Positions 27,712 to 37,455 of a stretch of 64,000 bases of DNA are shown here, one piece after another. Within the stretch, counting starts at the first letter, position 1; each line of letters opens with the position of its first letter. The DNA is from Clostridioides sp. (GTDB lineage Bacteria > Bacillota > Clostridia > Peptostreptococcales > Peptostreptococcaceae): positions 434,001-498,000 of the forward strand of contig JAISJN010000008.1 in NCBI GenBank assembly GCA_031261505.1, written 5' to 3'. The notes beneath the pieces were generated by a model. The model worked only from the letters and a program-made list of their open reading frames with translations. It did no database searches and was not told where the DNA came from. Both the position numbers and the translations under genes were made by a program.

Positions 27712-29142
27712 TTAAAGAGTTTTTATCTTTGTATTATATACATCTTTTATAAAGTACAGGCAAAGCAGTAGACTGACTAGCTCTGATACTGGGAATGCCC
27801 ACCAAACTGCACTTACATTGTTTGTTACCCTTGCCAATATCCATGCTGTTGGAAGCAGGACGACCAACTGACGAGTTATAGAAATAAACATACTTCTAAG
27901 TCCGTACCCGAGTGCTTGGAATACTGATACTAAAACTATACAGAATCCTGCAAACATGAAGTGTGTACTTATTATTCTCAGAGCAGTACTTCCTAAGACT
28001 ACCATATCATTGGATGCATTAAACATTCTAAGTAGGGTGTTAGGGAATGTCTGGAATATCAAGAACCCTATAAACATAACTGATATAGCATACACGAGAC
28101 TCAATTTAATAGTCTTCACGATACGCTTAGGATTTCTCGCCCCGAAATTATACGCTACTATAGGCACCATTCCATTGTTTAGACCGAACACTGGCATAAA
28201 TATAATACTCTGGAGCTTGAAATATACTCCGAATACCGCTGTTGCTGTCGGCGTAAAAGATATTAATATCTTATTCATGCTATAGGTCATAAGAGATCCT
28301 ATCGACTGCATCACCATTGTCGGTATACCTACCGCGTAGATTTTTTTGATTATTTTTAAATCAGGTCTAAATCCTTTAAATGAAAGTGGAACTTCATCGT
28401 TTTTCTTAATGTTAAAATAAAATGCAATGAGGGCCGCAAAACACTGACCTATAACTGTTGCTATAGCAGCACCCCTTACACCCATAGCCGGTACCCCTAG
28501 AAATCCAAATATAAATATCGGATCCAGTATTATGTTGGTAACGGCTCCAACTGTCTGTGAAATCATTGAATACATCGTTTTACCAGTTGAGATAAGTAGT
28601 CTTTCAAAAATGACTTGACTAAATATTCCTATTGAAAATATACATACAGTTGATAAGTACTCAACACCGTATTTGATAATCTCCGGTGAACTAGTTTGAG
28701 TCTTAAAGAATGGTTCCGCTAGAAATATTCCTATAAGCACAAATACCAGTGAACTCATCCAGGCTAGAAATACTCCGTTTACCGCCACTTTTTTTACGCT
28801 TTCAAAATCCTTTTCGCCTAGACTTCTGGATAGGAATGAATTTACCCCTACTCCGGTTCCAACCATTACAGCTGTTATTAACATCTGTACCGGGAACGCC
28901 AATGAAACTGCTGTCAACGCATTTTCACTTATCTGTGCGACAAATATACTATCGACAACGTTGTAGAGCGCTTGCACCAACATGGATATCATCATTGGTA
29001 CCGACATTGTAAGAAGTAGCTTATTTATCGGCATGGTCCCCATTTTGTTCTCCTGAGGTTCTATCTCAGGTGTGTTCTCTTTGTTAATTTTCATATAAAT
29101 ATACTTCTCCATTTTACAATATATTCCTACATTATTATACAA
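27712..29142 (-). CDS. MATE family efflux transporter
   Basis: 'PINKLLLTMSVPMMISMLVQALYNVVDSIFVAQISENALTAVSLAFPVQMLI', 'GVGVNSFLSRSLGEKD'. Confidence 0.95.
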   Translation of the reverse strand: MYNNVGIYCKMEKYIYMKINKENTPEIEPQENKMGTMPINKLLLTMSVPMMISMLVQALYNVVDSIFVAQISENALTAVSLAFPVQMLITAVMVGTGVGVNSFLSRSLGEKDFESVKKVAVNGVFLAWMSSLVFVLIGIFLAEPFFKTQTSSPEIIKYGVEYLSTVCIFSIGIFSQVIFERLLISTGKTMYSMISQTVGAVTNIILDPIFIFGFLGVPAMGVRGAAIATVIGQCFAALIAFYFNIKKNDEVPLSFKGFRPDLKIIKKIYAVGIPTMVMQSIGSLMTYSMNKILISFTPTATAVFGVYFKLQSIIFMPVFGLNNGMVPIVAYNFGARNPKRIVKTIKLSLVYAISVMFIGFLIFQTFPNTLLRMFNASNDMVVLGSTALRIISTHFMFAGFCIVLVSVFQALGYGLRSMFISITRQLVVLLPTAWILARVTNNVSAVWWAFPVSELVSLLLCLYFIKDVYNTKIKTL

Positions 29143-29229
29143 TATCCATTATAACATAGATATAAATTTAAGTCTGTATCATTGACCTTTTTGCCAGTTA
29201 ATCCCTTGTTACTTGACTTAATTCAAATC

Positions 29230-30267
29230 TCAAATTTTAAATCCCATCAGATCCAAAACTATTTTTATCAACAAAAGACACATAACTACCAACATCATAG
29301 GTCTAACTATTTTCGCTCCATTTCTCATAGCAAGTTCTGAACCTATTATATTTCCAAGTATATTGCAGATTGCACCTGGTATAGCTATGCTGTACAAGAC
29401 GCTCCCACTGAGCGCAAAAGTAGCAAGAGCGGTTACATTTGACGCTGCATTCACAATCTTTGCATTGCCACAGGCTGTAAGCATATCTAGTTTTAGAAGC
29501 CCTGTGAATATCAATATCAGAAACGTACCCGTCCCTGGCCCGAGCAGACCGTCGTAAAATCCTATCACTAATCCAGATACTATCGAGTAAGGCACTACCC
29601 TATTATCCGGCACCCCTTTATTATCTGGCACCAACTTATTATCTGAAATTCCTCTTCTATCTGGCTCTCCATAGTCTACCGGAGCAACCTCGTTATCTAT
29701 AGTCACTCTGCTATCTGGAGTAGCTTTACACTCTACTGCTCCCTTGTCGTCTAGTGCTACTTTATCATCTACTGCTCCTTTGTCATCTTGACTCACCTTG
29801 CCATGAGCCTCGCCTTCGTCCTTTGGCGTCTTTCTTGTAAATGTAAATATCGCAACTGCTGGTACGACGATTAACATTATGTACCTTATGACACGGTCAG
29901 ATACGAGCATAATAGTCCTCGCACCTATTACTGATCCAATCATTGCACCTACAAAGGCAAAAATAGCTATCTTCCAGTTTACATGCCCTTTTTTCACGAA
30001 TCTAAACGCCGATACCAATGTCCCCGGCACTGATTGCATCTTGTTTGTACCTAATGCTAGCTGTGCTGGAAGCCCTACTGCCATAAATGAAGGCAGGGAT
30101 ATCAACCCGCCACCACCTGCTATTGAATCTACGAACCCAGCTAAAAATAATAATACTAATAGTAAATACAATTCTTCACTTCCCTCTACAATGCATATTC
30201 TAATGCTTAAATTAAGATTACCTTGCCATTCATCCCAAGTTGCAATTGCTAAATATTTAGCTGACAA
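29230..30267 (-). CDS. TauE/SafE family sulfite exporter-like permease with hexapeptide-repeat insertion
   Basis: 'LLVLLFLAGFVDSIAGGGGLISLPSFMAVGLPAQLALGTNKMQSVPGTLVSAFRF', 'GFYDGLLGPGTGTFLILIFTGLLKLDML'. Actual start may be internal. Confidence 0.92.
   Translation of the reverse strand: MSAKYLAIATWDEWQGNLNLSIRICIVEGSEELYLLLVLLFLAGFVDSIAGGGGLISLPSFMAVGLPAQLALGTNKMQSVPGTLVSAFRFVKKGHVNWKIAIFAFVGAMIGSVIGARTIMLVSDRVIRYIMLIVVPAVAIFTFTRKTPKDEGEAHGKVSQDDKGAVDDKVALDDKGAVECKATPDSRVTIDNEVAPVDYGEPDRRGISDNKLVPDNKGVPDNRVVPYSIVSGLVIGFYDGLLGPGTGTFLILIFTGLLKLDMLTACGNAKIVNAASNVTALATFALSGSVLYSIAIPGAICNILGNIIGSELAMRNGAKIVRPMMLVVMCLLLIKIVLDLMGFKI
29581..29805 (-). repeat. In-frame 18-bp (hexapeptide) degenerate tandem repeat inside the TauE/SafE gene
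   Basis: KVSQDD-KGAVDD-KVALDD-KGAVEC-KATPDS-RVTIDN-...-KLVPDN-KGVPDN-RVVPYS. Confidence 0.85.
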
Positions 30268-30549
30268 TCACAACAGAGTTATGTATATCCAATTCAAGCT
30301 CATTCTATCACAACTCGCCATTATAGTAAAATCAATCTGCCTTAGTCGCGGTTAATGTAATTAATTTTAAATTAAATCTTGAATGTATCTCCGTAAGGAT
30401 TTTCTTTGGCTTGTACACTATGATTGTATATTGTTTAATATTGGTATTTATGATAAAATAGTTCAACGACAAATCAATTTAAGAATATGTCTTTTGACAG
30501 AATTATTAGATAGAAATAAATTAAATAATTATCAAGGGGGTAATATAGA

Positions 30550-31719
30550 ATGAAATTCAATATGTATATGCCGACAAGAACTTTATTTGGTCCAGGTAAG
30601 TTAAACAGCCTTCACAAACAAGTTCTTCCAGGTAAAAAAGCTATGATAGTTATCTCAAATGGAAAATCCACAAGATCAAATGGATACTTAACTCGTTTGG
30701 AAGAACAATTGAAATTAGCAGGTGTAGAAACTGCCGTATTCGATAGGGTAGAGGCAAATCCTCTAAAGTCTACAGTTTTAGCTGGAGCTACATTTTCCCG
30801 TGAAAATAAATGCGACTTCTTAGTCGCCCTAGGTGGAGGCAGCGTAATGGACGCATCAAAGGTTATATCCTTTATGGCTACAAACGATGGTGACGTCTGG
30901 GACTACGTTCAAGGTGGAAGCGGAAAGGCATTGCCTGTACAAAAATCTCCTCTACCTCTTGTAGCAATCACCACTACAGCTGGCACTGGCTCAGAAGTCG
31001 ATCAGTTTGGAGTTATAACAAATGAAGAAACCAACGAAAAAATCGGTATAGGCGGGGATATCTTATTCCCAGTCCTTTCTATAGTAGACCCTGAACTCAT
31101 GTTGTCTGTTCCACCGAAATTTACCGCGTATCAAGGTTTCGACGCATTATTCCACAGCATTGAGGGATATATCTCAAAGGCAGCAAACCCCATGAGCGAT
31201 ATGTACGCAATCACAGCTATAGAAAATATAGGTAAAAACCTTGCAACCTGCGTACAAGACGGTTTCGATATGGAGGCAAGAGAGAAGGTTGCCTTTGGTA
31301 ACACGCTTTCAGGTCTAGTCATGGTTGTCGGTGGACTTACAAGCGAACATTCTCTAGAGCACGCTATGTCTGCATATCATCAAGAACTTCCTCATGGAGC
31401 TGGACTTACGATGATAAGTCGTGCTTACTTTACTCATTTTATAAACAAACACGTATGCGACGATAGATTCATCGATATGGCTAAGGCTATGGGAATGGAG
31501 GACGCTAAAGAAGCTATTGATTTCATAACAGTCCTAGTTAAATTACAAGAGGACTGTGGAGTCGATAATCTCAAGATGTCTGACTACGGAATCACTGAAG
31601 ATGAATTTGACAAGATCGCTGATAACGCATTAGACACTATGGGTGGACTGTTTACTCTCGACAGGGTCGAACTCACTCACGATGACTCGGTTGCTATACT
31701 GGCTGATTCTTATAAATAG
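30550..31719 (+). CDS. Iron-containing alcohol dehydrogenase
   Basis: 'LVALGGGSVMDASKVISFMA', 'ITTTAGTGSEVDQFGVITNEETNEKIGI', 'SEHSLEHAMSAYHQELPHGAGL'. Confidence 0.94.
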   Translation: MKFNMYMPTRTLFGPGKLNSLHKQVLPGKKAMIVISNGKSTRSNGYLTRLEEQLKLAGVETAVFDRVEANPLKSTVLAGATFSRENKCDFLVALGGGSVMDASKVISFMATNDGDVWDYVQGGSGKALPVQKSPLPLVAITTTAGTGSEVDQFGVITNEETNEKIGIGGDILFPVLSIVDPELMLSVPPKFTAYQGFDALFHSIEGYISKAANPMSDMYAITAIENIGKNLATCVQDGFDMEAREKVAFGNTLSGLVMVVGGLTSEHSLEHAMSAYHQELPHGAGLTMISRAYFTHFINKHVCDDRFIDMAKAMGMEDAKEAIDFITVLVKLQEDCGVDNLKMSDYGITEDEFDKIADNALDTMGGLFTLDRVELTHDDSVAILADSYK

Positions 31720-31773
31720 AAATAATTAGACCACTATCAACAGATTTTCAATATAACTTGAGATTTAATATGA

Positions 31774-31810
31774 AATAAAAAAAGTCCAGTTACGCTGGAC
31801 TTTTTTTATT
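31774..31810. terminator. Convergent, likely bidirectional terminator (adh/folD)
   Basis: aaaaaaagtccagttacgctggactttttttatt. Confidence 0.85.
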
Positions 31811-32654
31811 AATATTTCAGTCTATATGCTTTTAACACGTGCTTTGCCAGTATAGACGTTGTTACCGATCCTACTCCACCTGGTACTGGAGTTATCATCG
31901 ACACCTTGTCCAAGACTCTTTCAGTATCTACATCACCACATAGATTTCCCTCGTCGTCTACATTTATACCCACATCTACCACGACTGCTCCATCGCCTAC
32001 GTAAGACTCATCTAACATCTTTGCCTTGCCAATTGCAGCTACTACTATGTCAGCCTTCCTGCATACGTCCTGCAGGTCCTCAGTCTTAGAGTGGCAGATT
32101 GTCACTGTGGCATTTTCATTTAAAAGCAACATTGACACTGGTTTTCCAACTACTAATGACCTGCCAACTACGGTTATATTTTTTCCTTTTAATTCGACCC
32201 CGTAATGCTTTAGAATTTCAACAACTGCAGTTGGAGTACAGGGTGCGAATCCCGTTTGATCGTTTTCTACAACCTTAGCTAGATTTAATGGATTAAAAGA
32301 ATCTACGTCTTTTTTGACCGATATTTCGTATTTTATAATATTTTCATCAAGATGTTTTGGAAGAGGTCTAAAACATAGAATTCCATCTACACTCTCGTCT
32401 TCATTTAGACTATGAAGTTTTGATATGTACTCATCTTGACTTACGTTTTCGTCTAATACGACTACTTCTACCTCAATTCCAATCTTTGTGCATCTATTTA
32501 AAGCACCTCTTTCGTATGAGAGGTCGTCTGGTTTTTCACCGACTCTAATGATTGAAAGTTTTGGATTTATATTTGATTTTGCTATCTCTTCAATCAGAGA
32601 TTCACTTATTTTATCTGCAACAGGCTTTCCCTTTATCAATGCGTTTTTACTCAT
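31809..32654 (-). CDS. folD: Bifunctional methylenetetrahydrofolate dehydrogenase/cyclohydrolase
   Basis: 'VDGILCFRPLPKHLDE', 'PCTPTAVVEILKHYGVELKGKNITVVGRSLVVGKPVSMLLLNENATVTICHSKT', 'TPVPGGVGSVTTSILAKH'. Confidence 0.96.
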   Translation of the reverse strand: MSKNALIKGKPVADKISESLIEEIAKSNINPKLSIIRVGEKPDDLSYERGALNRCTKIGIEVEVVVLDENVSQDEYISKLHSLNEDESVDGILCFRPLPKHLDENIIKYEISVKKDVDSFNPLNLAKVVENDQTGFAPCTPTAVVEILKHYGVELKGKNITVVGRSLVVGKPVSMLLLNENATVTICHSKTEDLQDVCRKADIVVAAIGKAKMLDESYVGDGAVVVDVGINVDDEGNLCGDVDTERVLDKVSMITPVPGGVGSVTTSILAKHVLKAYRLKY

Positions 32655-32702
32655 ATTACATTCTCCTTAATTGCCCCTTAGACATTGCCCAAGTAGTGAA
32701 AC

Positions 32703-33353
32703 TTAACCTAGAGCCTTCACCACTTTTTCGTACACCTCGTCGCAAATCCTTACTCCTACTGTAACAAAGTTTTCTACTTCTTCGTCTATTCGATTCACAT
32801 ATTCACGGTCTTTCATACTGCTCGTGTTGATAGTTACGCAGACCTTAGCTGAAAGGAGAGCCGATCTCAAACATTGAACTCCAACTGCTACATCGCTTAT
32901 CACTACCATAGAACACTTGTCCACAATTTGCTCGTGAAGTTTAATAGCTTCATAAGAGAGTCTAACTAAATTGACTGGAACGGTACAAGCCTGTCTTAGC
33001 GCTTCTTCCATTACCTTGTCTTTATATGATTTTTCTTCTTCTGTACTTGAAGGCAGTTTGTACGCCTCCGAAAGCGGTATGAAGTTTTCCGCATCTGCAT
33101 CTATCATTTCTATAAATTTATTTTGTAATACCTCTGCTTTTTCCAGGATTACTCTAAGTTCTTCATCGTATTGTATGAATTTTTTCTTCCCTCTTGTAAG
33201 TTGGTCTACCATGCTGCAAAGTGCCGTACCCGTTGCTCCTACCAAGGCTGCAGCACCACCACCTCCTGGTACAGACTCTTTAGACGAGAGCACATTTATA
33301 AATTCTATACAACTCTTACTCGCTATCTTATTCATGAATCTCACCTCTCGCAA
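32703..33353 (-). CDS. fchA: Formiminotetrahydrofolate cyclodeaminase-like (methenyl-THF cyclohydrolase)
   Basis: 'SKESVPGGGGAAALVGATGTALCSMVDQLTRGKKKF'; clustered with folD and fhs. Confidence 0.9.
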   Translation of the reverse strand: MREVRFMNKIASKSCIEFINVLSSKESVPGGGGAAALVGATGTALCSMVDQLTRGKKKFIQYDEELRVILEKAEVLQNKFIEMIDADAENFIPLSEAYKLPSSTEEEKSYKDKVMEEALRQACTVPVNLVRLSYEAIKLHEQIVDKCSMVVISDVAVGVQCLRSALLSAKVCVTINTSSMKDREYVNRIDEEVENFVTVGVRICDEVYEKVVKALG

Positions 33354-33480
33354 TTTCTTGGCAGTGTAAAGTTTCGCTTTCCTTACTTTATATAATAGTC
33401 TATTCGAACTCGATCAACTATGTTAAATGTAAAGTTATATAGTACTTTGCTTTAATTTACCTTACACTGCCATTTCTTAA

Positions 33481-35151
33481 TTAGAACAATCCAGATATTA
33501 CTCCGTGTTCGTCTACATCTATCTTCTCAGCTGATGGAACCTTTGGAAGTCCTGGCATCTTCATGATATCACCAGTCATCGCAACTATAAATCCTGCTCC
33601 AGCAGAGATATTTATCTGTTTGACAGTAATTCTAAATCCTTCTGGTCTTCCTAGAAGAGTTTGGTCATCTGATAGTGAATACTGTGTCTTAGCCATGCAT
33701 ATGGGGAATTTAGCAAATCCCAATTTTTCTAGGTTGAGTATTTCTTTATCAGCTTCCTTAGTGTAGTCCACACCGTCAGCACCGTATATTCTCGTAGCTA
33801 TTTTTTCTATCTTATCCTTTATGCTTAGATCTTCTTCATAGCAGAATTTAAAGTCGTTTTCTCCTTCTTCTATAAGTCTTAATACCTCTTTAGCTACCTC
33901 TACTCCACCTTCTCCGCCTTTTGCCCAAACTTCTGAAAGTGCTACATTTACTCCTAGTTCTTGACAGTGAGTCTTAACTAAATCTAGCTCGGCTTCTGTG
34001 TCGAGAGGGAATCTATTTATAGCTACAACTGCAGGTAAACCAAATACCTTTGTGATATTTTCTACGTGTTTAAGTAGATTTGGAAGCCCTTTTTCAAGTG
34101 CTACTAGATTTTCTTCGTTCAACTCAGCCTTAGGTACTCCACCGTTGTACTTTAACGCTCTAACAGTTGCAACTATTATCACTGCATCTGGTTTTAAATC
34201 TGCCATCCTACATTTTATATCTAGGAATTTTTCTGCTCCTAGGTCTGCCCCGAATCCAGCTTCCGTGATTACATAATCCGAAAAATGCATAGCCATCTTT
34301 GTAGCTATTACTGAGTTACATCCGTGTGCGATGTTTGCAAATGGTCCACCGTGTACAAATGCAGGAGTTCCTTCTAGCGTTTGTACAAGATTCGGTTTTA
34401 GAGCGTCTTTAAGCAACGCTGCCATAGCTCCGTTTGCCTTTAAATCCTTGGCTGTCACAGGTTCGCCATCTAGGTTGTATCCTATAATTATCCTACCAAG
34501 TCTTTCCTTTAAGTCGGATATGTCGTTTGCCAGACAGAAGGCTGCCATTACTTCAGATGCGACAGTTATATCAAATCCATCTTGACGAGGCACCCCATCG
34601 ACTTTTTTACCTAGACCGTCGACTACATTTCTAAGTTGTCTGTCGTTCATATCCACACATCTTCTCCAAGTGATTCTTCTATTATCTATTCTCAGAGAGT
34701 TTCCTTGATGTATGTGGTTGTCTATCATCGCTGCTAATAGGTTGTTTGCCACACCGATTGCGTGGAAATCACCTGTAAAGTGAAGGTTGATGTCTTCCAT
34801 AGGTATTACCTGAGCATATCCTCCACCTGCTGCCCCACCTTTTATCCCGAATACCGGGCCTAGAGATGGTTCTCTAAGTGCAACCGATGCGTCCTTACCT
34901 AGTTTTCCGAGTGCATCCGCTATCCCTATTGTAGTTGTAGTCTTACCTTCTCCAGCTGGAGTTGGATTGATAGCTGTTGTAAGTATCAGTTTTGCTTTTT
35001 TCCCTGTTTCTCTTTTTAAGAGGTTGTAATCTATTTTCGCCTTGTATTTTCCGTAGTATTCTAGTTCTTCCTCAGTTAGTCCAAGTTTTATAGCCACTTC
35101 TTTTATGTGTTTTGGCACTGCTTCTTGCGCTATTTCAATATCGCTTTTCAT
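33481..35151 (-). CDS. fhs: Formate-tetrahydrofolate ligase
   Basis: '[22 protein letters not shown]', '[37 protein letters not shown]', '[30 protein letters not shown]'. Confidence 0.98.
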   Translation of the reverse strand: MKSDIEIAQEAVPKHIKEVAIKLGLTEEELEYYGKYKAKIDYNLLKRETGKKAKLILTTAINPTPAGEGKTTTTIGIADALGKLGKDASVALREPSLGPVFGIKGGAAGGGYAQVIPMEDINLHFTGDFHAIGVANNLLAAMIDNHIHQGNSLRIDNRRITWRRCVDMNDRQLRNVVDGLGKKVDGVPRQDGFDITVASEVMAAFCLANDISDLKERLGRIIIGYNLDGEPVTAKDLKANGAMAALLKDALKPNLVQTLEGTPAFVHGGPFANIAHGCNSVIATKMAMHFSDYVITEAGFGADLGAEKFLDIKCRMADLKPDAVIIVATVRALKYNGGVPKAELNEENLVALEKGLPNLLKHVENITKVFGLPAVVAINRFPLDTEAELDLVKTHCQELGVNVALSEVWAKGGEGGVEVAKEVLRLIEEGENDFKFCYEEDLSIKDKIEKIATRIYGADGVDYTKEADKEILNLEKLGFAKFPICMAKTQYSLSDDQTLLGRPEGFRITVKQINISAGAGFIVAMTGDIMKMPGLPKVPSAEKIDVDEHGVISGLF

Positions 35152-35198
35152 TATAGTTTCTCCTAACTTATTTAAATATACAATTTCAGAATCCGAAG

Positions 35199-36107
35199 TT
35201 ATTTATTCATTGCTATCAATGCTCCATAGGCAATTGAGTAAAGTTTAGTTTCATGTGTATCAGCTCTTGAAGTAAGAACTATCGGAGCAGCTGCACCCAT
35301 TACCACACCTGCTGATTTTGCATGTGCTAAGTAGGTAAGCGCCTTCCCAATACCATTACCTACCTCTATTGTAGGTACTAGGAATACATCTACATCACCT
35401 GATATCTGACTCTTAAATCCTTTGACTTCACTAGCTTCTTTAGATACAGCTAGGTCAAATGCAAGTGGTCCTTCTACTATTGCAGTGTTTCCAAATCTAC
35501 CAGCTTCGCAAGCTTCTTGAAGTGCCTTTGCGTCAACTGTTGAAGGCATTTTTTCATTTACTTTTTCCTTTGCACAGATACAGGCTACTTTCACTACGTC
35601 CTCACCTAGTGCTAAACCTGCCTTTACTGCATTTTCTATTATCTGCTCTTTTTGTTTATAGTCTGGTGCTATTACCATTCCACCATCTGTCATTATCATC
35701 AGTTTATGATATGTATCTACCTCGTATAACATAACGTGGCTTAGTAGATTAGAAGTTCTAAGTCCGTATTCTTTGTTTAGAACTTGTTTGAGAAGAACTG
35801 ATGTGTCTAGAAGTCCTTTCATTACAAAGTCTGCTTCTCCTGAAGATACAAGTTTAACCGCTTGCTCTGCACAAACTGATATGTCATCTTCGTCTATTAT
35901 TTTAATACCTGTTAAATCAAGACCTATTTCGCCTGATATTTTTTCTATCTTGCCCTTGTTTCCGACAAGTATAGGAGTTACGATGCTCATCTTTACTGCA
36001 TCTCTAATTGCCATTAAAACTTCTTCATCATGGGCTGCCGCTACTGCCAATACACCCTTTTTAGAGCCTTCGATTGCTTTGAACATCTCATCAAGTTTTT
36101 TAATCAA
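35199..36107 (-). CDS. Phosphate butyryltransferase/phosphotransacetylase family enzyme
   Basis: '[38 protein letters not shown]', '[25 protein letters not shown]', '[31 protein letters not shown]'. Confidence 0.92.
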   Translation of the reverse strand: MIKKLDEMFKAIEGSKKGVLAVAAAHDEEVLMAIRDAVKMSIVTPILVGNKGKIEKISGEIGLDLTGIKIIDEDDISVCAEQAVKLVSSGEADFVMKGLLDTSVLLKQVLNKEYGLRTSNLLSHVMLYEVDTYHKLMIMTDGGMVIAPDYKQKEQIIENAVKAGLALGEDVVKVACICAKEKVNEKMPSTVDAKALQEACEAGRFGNTAIVEGPLAFDLAVSKEASEVKGFKSQISGDVDVFLVPTIEVGNGIGKALTYLAHAKSAGVVMGAAAPIVLTSRADTHETKLYSIAYGALIAMNK

Positions 36108-36292
36108 TTTATTTTCCTCCTAAAGATTATTGTGTTTTTCGTTGTCAAAAAACATTATCTATATTAATTTTAATTAATATCTCAATCTATATGTACCGAA
36201 GATGCCTTCCCCTACTATGTAAGTAAAGGCATCTTCTTTAATTCATATACGTTTTCCGATATCTTGTCCTACATATATTTACCTGTATTTTC

Positions 36293-37435
36293 TTATTTGT
36301 ATTTGTTCAATTCCTGAATACAGGCTAGAGTTACCTCGTCTTCTGGGTTCATCTCGTGAGCTCTCTCTATGAAGTAAGATGCGTCATCTACCTCTCCATT
36401 GCTGAGGTATGCCATACCGAGGTTACAGAATATTTCAGGGTCTTCTTTTAATTTCGCAGCCCTTTCTAGATGGCTTATAGCCCCTGTTATATTGCCTATA
36501 GCAGCGTCTAGAAGACCTAGTTCAACTATTGAATCAACTTGCTCTGGATCTAGTATTAGTATTTTCTCAAAATATCCTCTCGCATCTTCAAGCTCTTCTA
36601 AATATTTATAACATAGACCTATCATGAACAATAGATTCCACCAGTATTGGTACTCATCTTCTAGAGGAAGTAATTTTTCTAGAGCTTCTCTTGGTTTTCC
36701 ACCAAACAGTAAATTACATCCCTCTTCGTACTGAACCTTTGAGTCCATCTTGCCTATATTATCCTGGATTTCTGCGTACTGATCCTTATCTATTCCAAGG
36801 CTCATTGCCTTCTCCCAAGTAAGTTTCGCCTTTATGAACTGTCCCTGGTTGTAGTAGTGATATCCAAGTTGGTAGTATGCGTATGCGAATTCTTCGTCTA
36901 TATCTATTATTTTTTCGAGTTTTTCCAATGCGTCTAGCAGGTATTTTTCCATGGCTTCAAACTCTTCGTCTTTTTGGTACTTAGTTGCTATCTCCTGGCA
37001 TACTATAGCGTAGTGGTACAATCCCTCTACGTCGTTTTCGTCCATAGTTATAAGTGCCTTTAGGTATATAAGTGCATCTGTATTCTCTCCGACTTCAAAG
37101 TACTTTCTAGACATATATCCCATGTACGCCTTTGCGTCAAAATCAGTCTTATCTTCAAATGCCTTGATAAATTTCCTGTACTCCTCGTTGTTTTTGAAGT
37201 TTGAATCTATACCAATTATATATATCATTGCGTCTGCAAAAGACATCGCACTGAGTCTTTCTTGCGCTGTGTTCTCCTTTATCCCCTTTACCAAGACGTC
37301 GTTTTTTATCGGAACATCAAGTCCTCCAGCTGGTAGAGCGTATCCGTCCAGATGAAAGTCAGCATCGTTTTTTATAGTTATAAAGGCTAGTTCATCTGCC
37401 TTCTCAAGTATATATTTTTCAATTAAAAATTTCAT
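36293..37435 (-). CDS. Tetratricopeptide repeat protein
   Basis: 'AYAYYQLGYHYYNQGQFIKAKLTWEKAM', 'AISHLERAAKLKEDPEIFCNLGMAYLSNGEVDDASYFIERAHEMNPED'. Confidence 0.85.
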   Translation of the reverse strand: MKFLIEKYILEKADELAFITIKNDADFHLDGYALPAGGLDVPIKNDVLVKGIKENTAQERLSAMSFADAMIYIIGIDSNFKNNEEYRKFIKAFEDKTDFDAKAYMGYMSRKYFEVGENTDALIYLKALITMDENDVEGLYHYAIVCQEIATKYQKDEEFEAMEKYLLDALEKLEKIIDIDEEFAYAYYQLGYHYYNQGQFIKAKLTWEKAMSLGIDKDQYAEIQDNIGKMDSKVQYEEGCNLLFGGKPREALEKLLPLEDEYQYWWNLLFMIGLCYKYLEELEDARGYFEKILILDPEQVDSIVELGLLDAAIGNITGAISHLERAAKLKEDPEIFCNLGMAYLSNGEVDDASYFIERAHEMNPEDEVTLACIQELNKYK

Positions 37436-37455
37436 ATTTTTACCTCGTCTATAGA

